From: Campylorhamphus procurvoides
Lineage: Eukaryota > Chordata > Aves > Passeriformes > Dendrocolaptidae
Length of the DNA stretch: 64,000 nucleotides
Assembly: GCA_013396655.1 (NCBI GenBank)
Contig: WBMV01006288.1
Span: 1,320,490 to 1,384,489 of the forward strand
Direction: 5' to 3'
Shown here: one piece after another, positions 62,076 to 64,000 of the stretch
Numbering within the stretch: position 1 is the first letter of the stretch
Layout: the number at the start of each line of letters is the position of its first letter
The notes under the pieces: model-generated
Database searches by the model: none
Told to the model about the DNA's origin: nothing
The model's input: only the letters and a program-made list of their open reading frames with translations
Position numbers and translations under genes: made by a program

Positions 62076-64000
62076 AAAAATAAAAGCAAAATAAAATAAA
62101 GAAAATCACCTTTGTGTTTCCCTGATGCACCTACCTTAGAAGACCATGGTCTCCTGTTTCCTGCCTTCCCCTGTTTCTCTTGTGCTTTTATCACCCTCAG
62201 CTATCAACTGATATTGCCTCCATTCCTAGCTCACTCAAATAACTTCTCCACTTCTTCCCTACTCTTTAAATCTTAATGCTGTCACTGCAGCAATATCTTT
62301 GCTTCTTCCCACTAATTTCCCAGACAGAATATATCTGGACTTTCTGTATTTCAAGTCTCTGCAATCACAGTGTCATTTTCAGTGTCCAGTCACCTTGTAA
62401 GACTCAGTGTTTTATGCCCAGCCTTTTTTTGCAATCTTCATAAAAATTGTACTCTGGGAGACAATAGAAAAGACAGAAAAGCCTGTTCTATTTCCCATTG
62501 CCAAGGTGTCACAGCAAGCTTTCCTCGCATGCTGTGCATCAAGTCATCATGCTTGGAGTACTGCTGTCTGTAAGCACATTATGAGTATGTAACTTTGAGA
62601 AGGGTAGGAGACAAAGGTTCTGCAAAAGCTTCTGTGATGCCCAGTACAGAAGTAACAATCATTAAGTTTTGTTTTATAGATATTCCTTCAGCCTTCCTAA
62701 ATTGGCAAAGCAAAACTTAGCTACCACCAGCAAAACCACACAAATTCTTGCCTTAAAGCCACACAATAGTGTAAATTCTCAGCTGACTCATGAGTTGCAT
62801 CAACCAGACTCACTGCAAAGTATCTACATCAGCCACCACTGTCTTGGCAGAGCTGGCATGACTGTGATTTCTGTGGTCAGGTAAGACCAGCTGAGCATCC
62901 TGTGGTGTGAGATGTGCTGGGCACATTTTCCCAACAAATCAGCTCTATGGTCTCACATCCTGCTCTAGATCTCTAGAATTGTTTCTCCCTGAAATTTTCT
63001 GCTTGCTGTATGAATCAAAGTCCATGAATATCCAAAGCTGGGGTAGCTAAGACTATCCCATCACCTGTTTGCAGTCTCATCCTGAAGAATGTAAGGCTTT
63101 CCTTCAACTTCCTACTACACTGTTTGACACAGGATATGTGTGATTTCCTTAAAATAAAACTCAGGCTTAACCACTACCACTGCTAATTGCTAGTTAAGAC
63201 ATAGCCTTATGCTGATGATCAGGGAGAGTATGCTGTTCTCCATGCTGTGCAGGCCCATTTCAAGGTCTGCAGTCTGAATTGTGCTCATCAGTGAGCTAAC
63301 AGAGGATCTCTTACCAAGCAGGCCAAAGTCCACACTGCCACATTTTGGTAACAGAAAGATGTTGCTGAAAATAATTGGGCCTGGCAGCACTCGATTGGTT
63401 TCCAAAATCAGTCCATTAGTTCCAAAGCTCACTGAGTGTTTGGTTGCTCTGTAAACCAGCCACATGCCTAGATATTGTGCCCAATTCATCTGGAATGAGT
63501 TCGATTTGACAATGTATATTTGCAACAAGCTGCTCCTGCTAAAAAAAAAAATCCTTTGTTTTATCCCAGTTATACCTTTTTCCCTTTCTCTCATCAGCTG
63601 TGTGGCTGCCAGTGCCCACAGGTATTCCTCAGGGATGTGGCAGGAGACAACAGAACAACTGGCTTCTTGACAAGAGAGAGATGGCTTGCCAACTGCTTCC
63701 CATTGACTGGAGTGTGTGCTTGGCTCTGGAAGGCAAATGCTGCTGCAATATGCTCTCCCTGGAGAAATCCATCCTCAAAAATCATGACTATTGCTGAAAT
63801 ATTCACAGATCTCACAGCACTTCTAAAGCACAGAAGTTGAGCACCAGAAGCACCAGTTAAGAAATATGTATTGAAGTTTTTGGACACAGTAATACTTGCT
63901 TCCTCTCAATACCATTTCTGCAGGGTTTGAGTTGGTTTTCTCTGCATTAAATACCTCATCACCAGTAACTGCACAGATAAGGCAGGTCCAGGGTCCAGGT
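62076..64000. other. Non-coding stretch to window end, no gene confirmed
   Basis: Begins with an A-rich simple stretch. At 63190-63887 three fairly long frames overlap on the two strands (134 and 97 codons minus, 106 codons plus), but none shows a domain, and mutual overlap argues for chance. No repeat family seen. Confidence 0.45.

Noticed and set aside
1..64000. A previously undescribed biological system
   Set aside because: The sequence shows non-coding avian DNA with ordinary retroelement remnants; nothing supports a novel multi-gene system.

Overview
This is an avian nuclear window, most likely from a neoavian and possibly passerine bird. The support is the interspersed repeats: several CR1 LINE 3' ends, two carrying or approaching the ATTCTGTG-type 3' octamer, and LTRs of ERVL-like endogenous retroviruses in layouts I know from bird genomes. 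I saw no Alu, L1 or other mammalian repeats. Base composition is AT-rich, and recognised repeats cover only about 7-8% of the window.

I recognise no protein-coding gene. Open frames are short, uniformly scattered and mostly chance; the longest (242 codons) lies inside an LTR. The window reads as a gene desert or a very large intron. No RNA gene, CRISPR array or bacterial-type operon is present.

Layout: 1-5.6 kb is unremarkable AT-rich DNA. A lone CpG island lies at about 5.59-6.12 kb with a good plus-strand splice donor at its edge, and is the best promoter or first-exon candidate. A (TATC)15 microsatellite is at 6.94 kb. An AT-rich block at 8.93-9.83 kb with POU/homeodomain motifs looks like a conserved regulatory element. 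From 17.5 to 20.8 kb, three single N characters join contigs that appear to be placed in the wrong order: an LTR segment (386 bp) and a non-repeat segment (541 bp) each occur twice, ending exactly at the Ns. CR1 copies lie at 22.9-23.6 (+), 31.0-31.4 (-), 38.5-39.3 (+), 60.4-60.5 (-) and 62.0 kb (-). A second ERVL-like LTR is at 37.3-38.26 kb and a different LTR family at 50.7-51.3 kb. Further regulatory candidates are a palindrome/FOX/SOX-like cluster at 32.5 kb and two perfect RFX X-boxes at 42.07 and 54.40 kb; the second sits in a block resembling a conserved enhancer.

How the parts fit: nothing here works as a gene set. If functional, the CpG island would start a transcript (perhaps a long non-coding RNA or a distant gene's first exon) and the AT-rich blocks would act as distal enhancers. 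That is inference. The firmest result is the likely contig mis-ordering at 18.2-20.8 kb. I found no evidence of a novel biological system.
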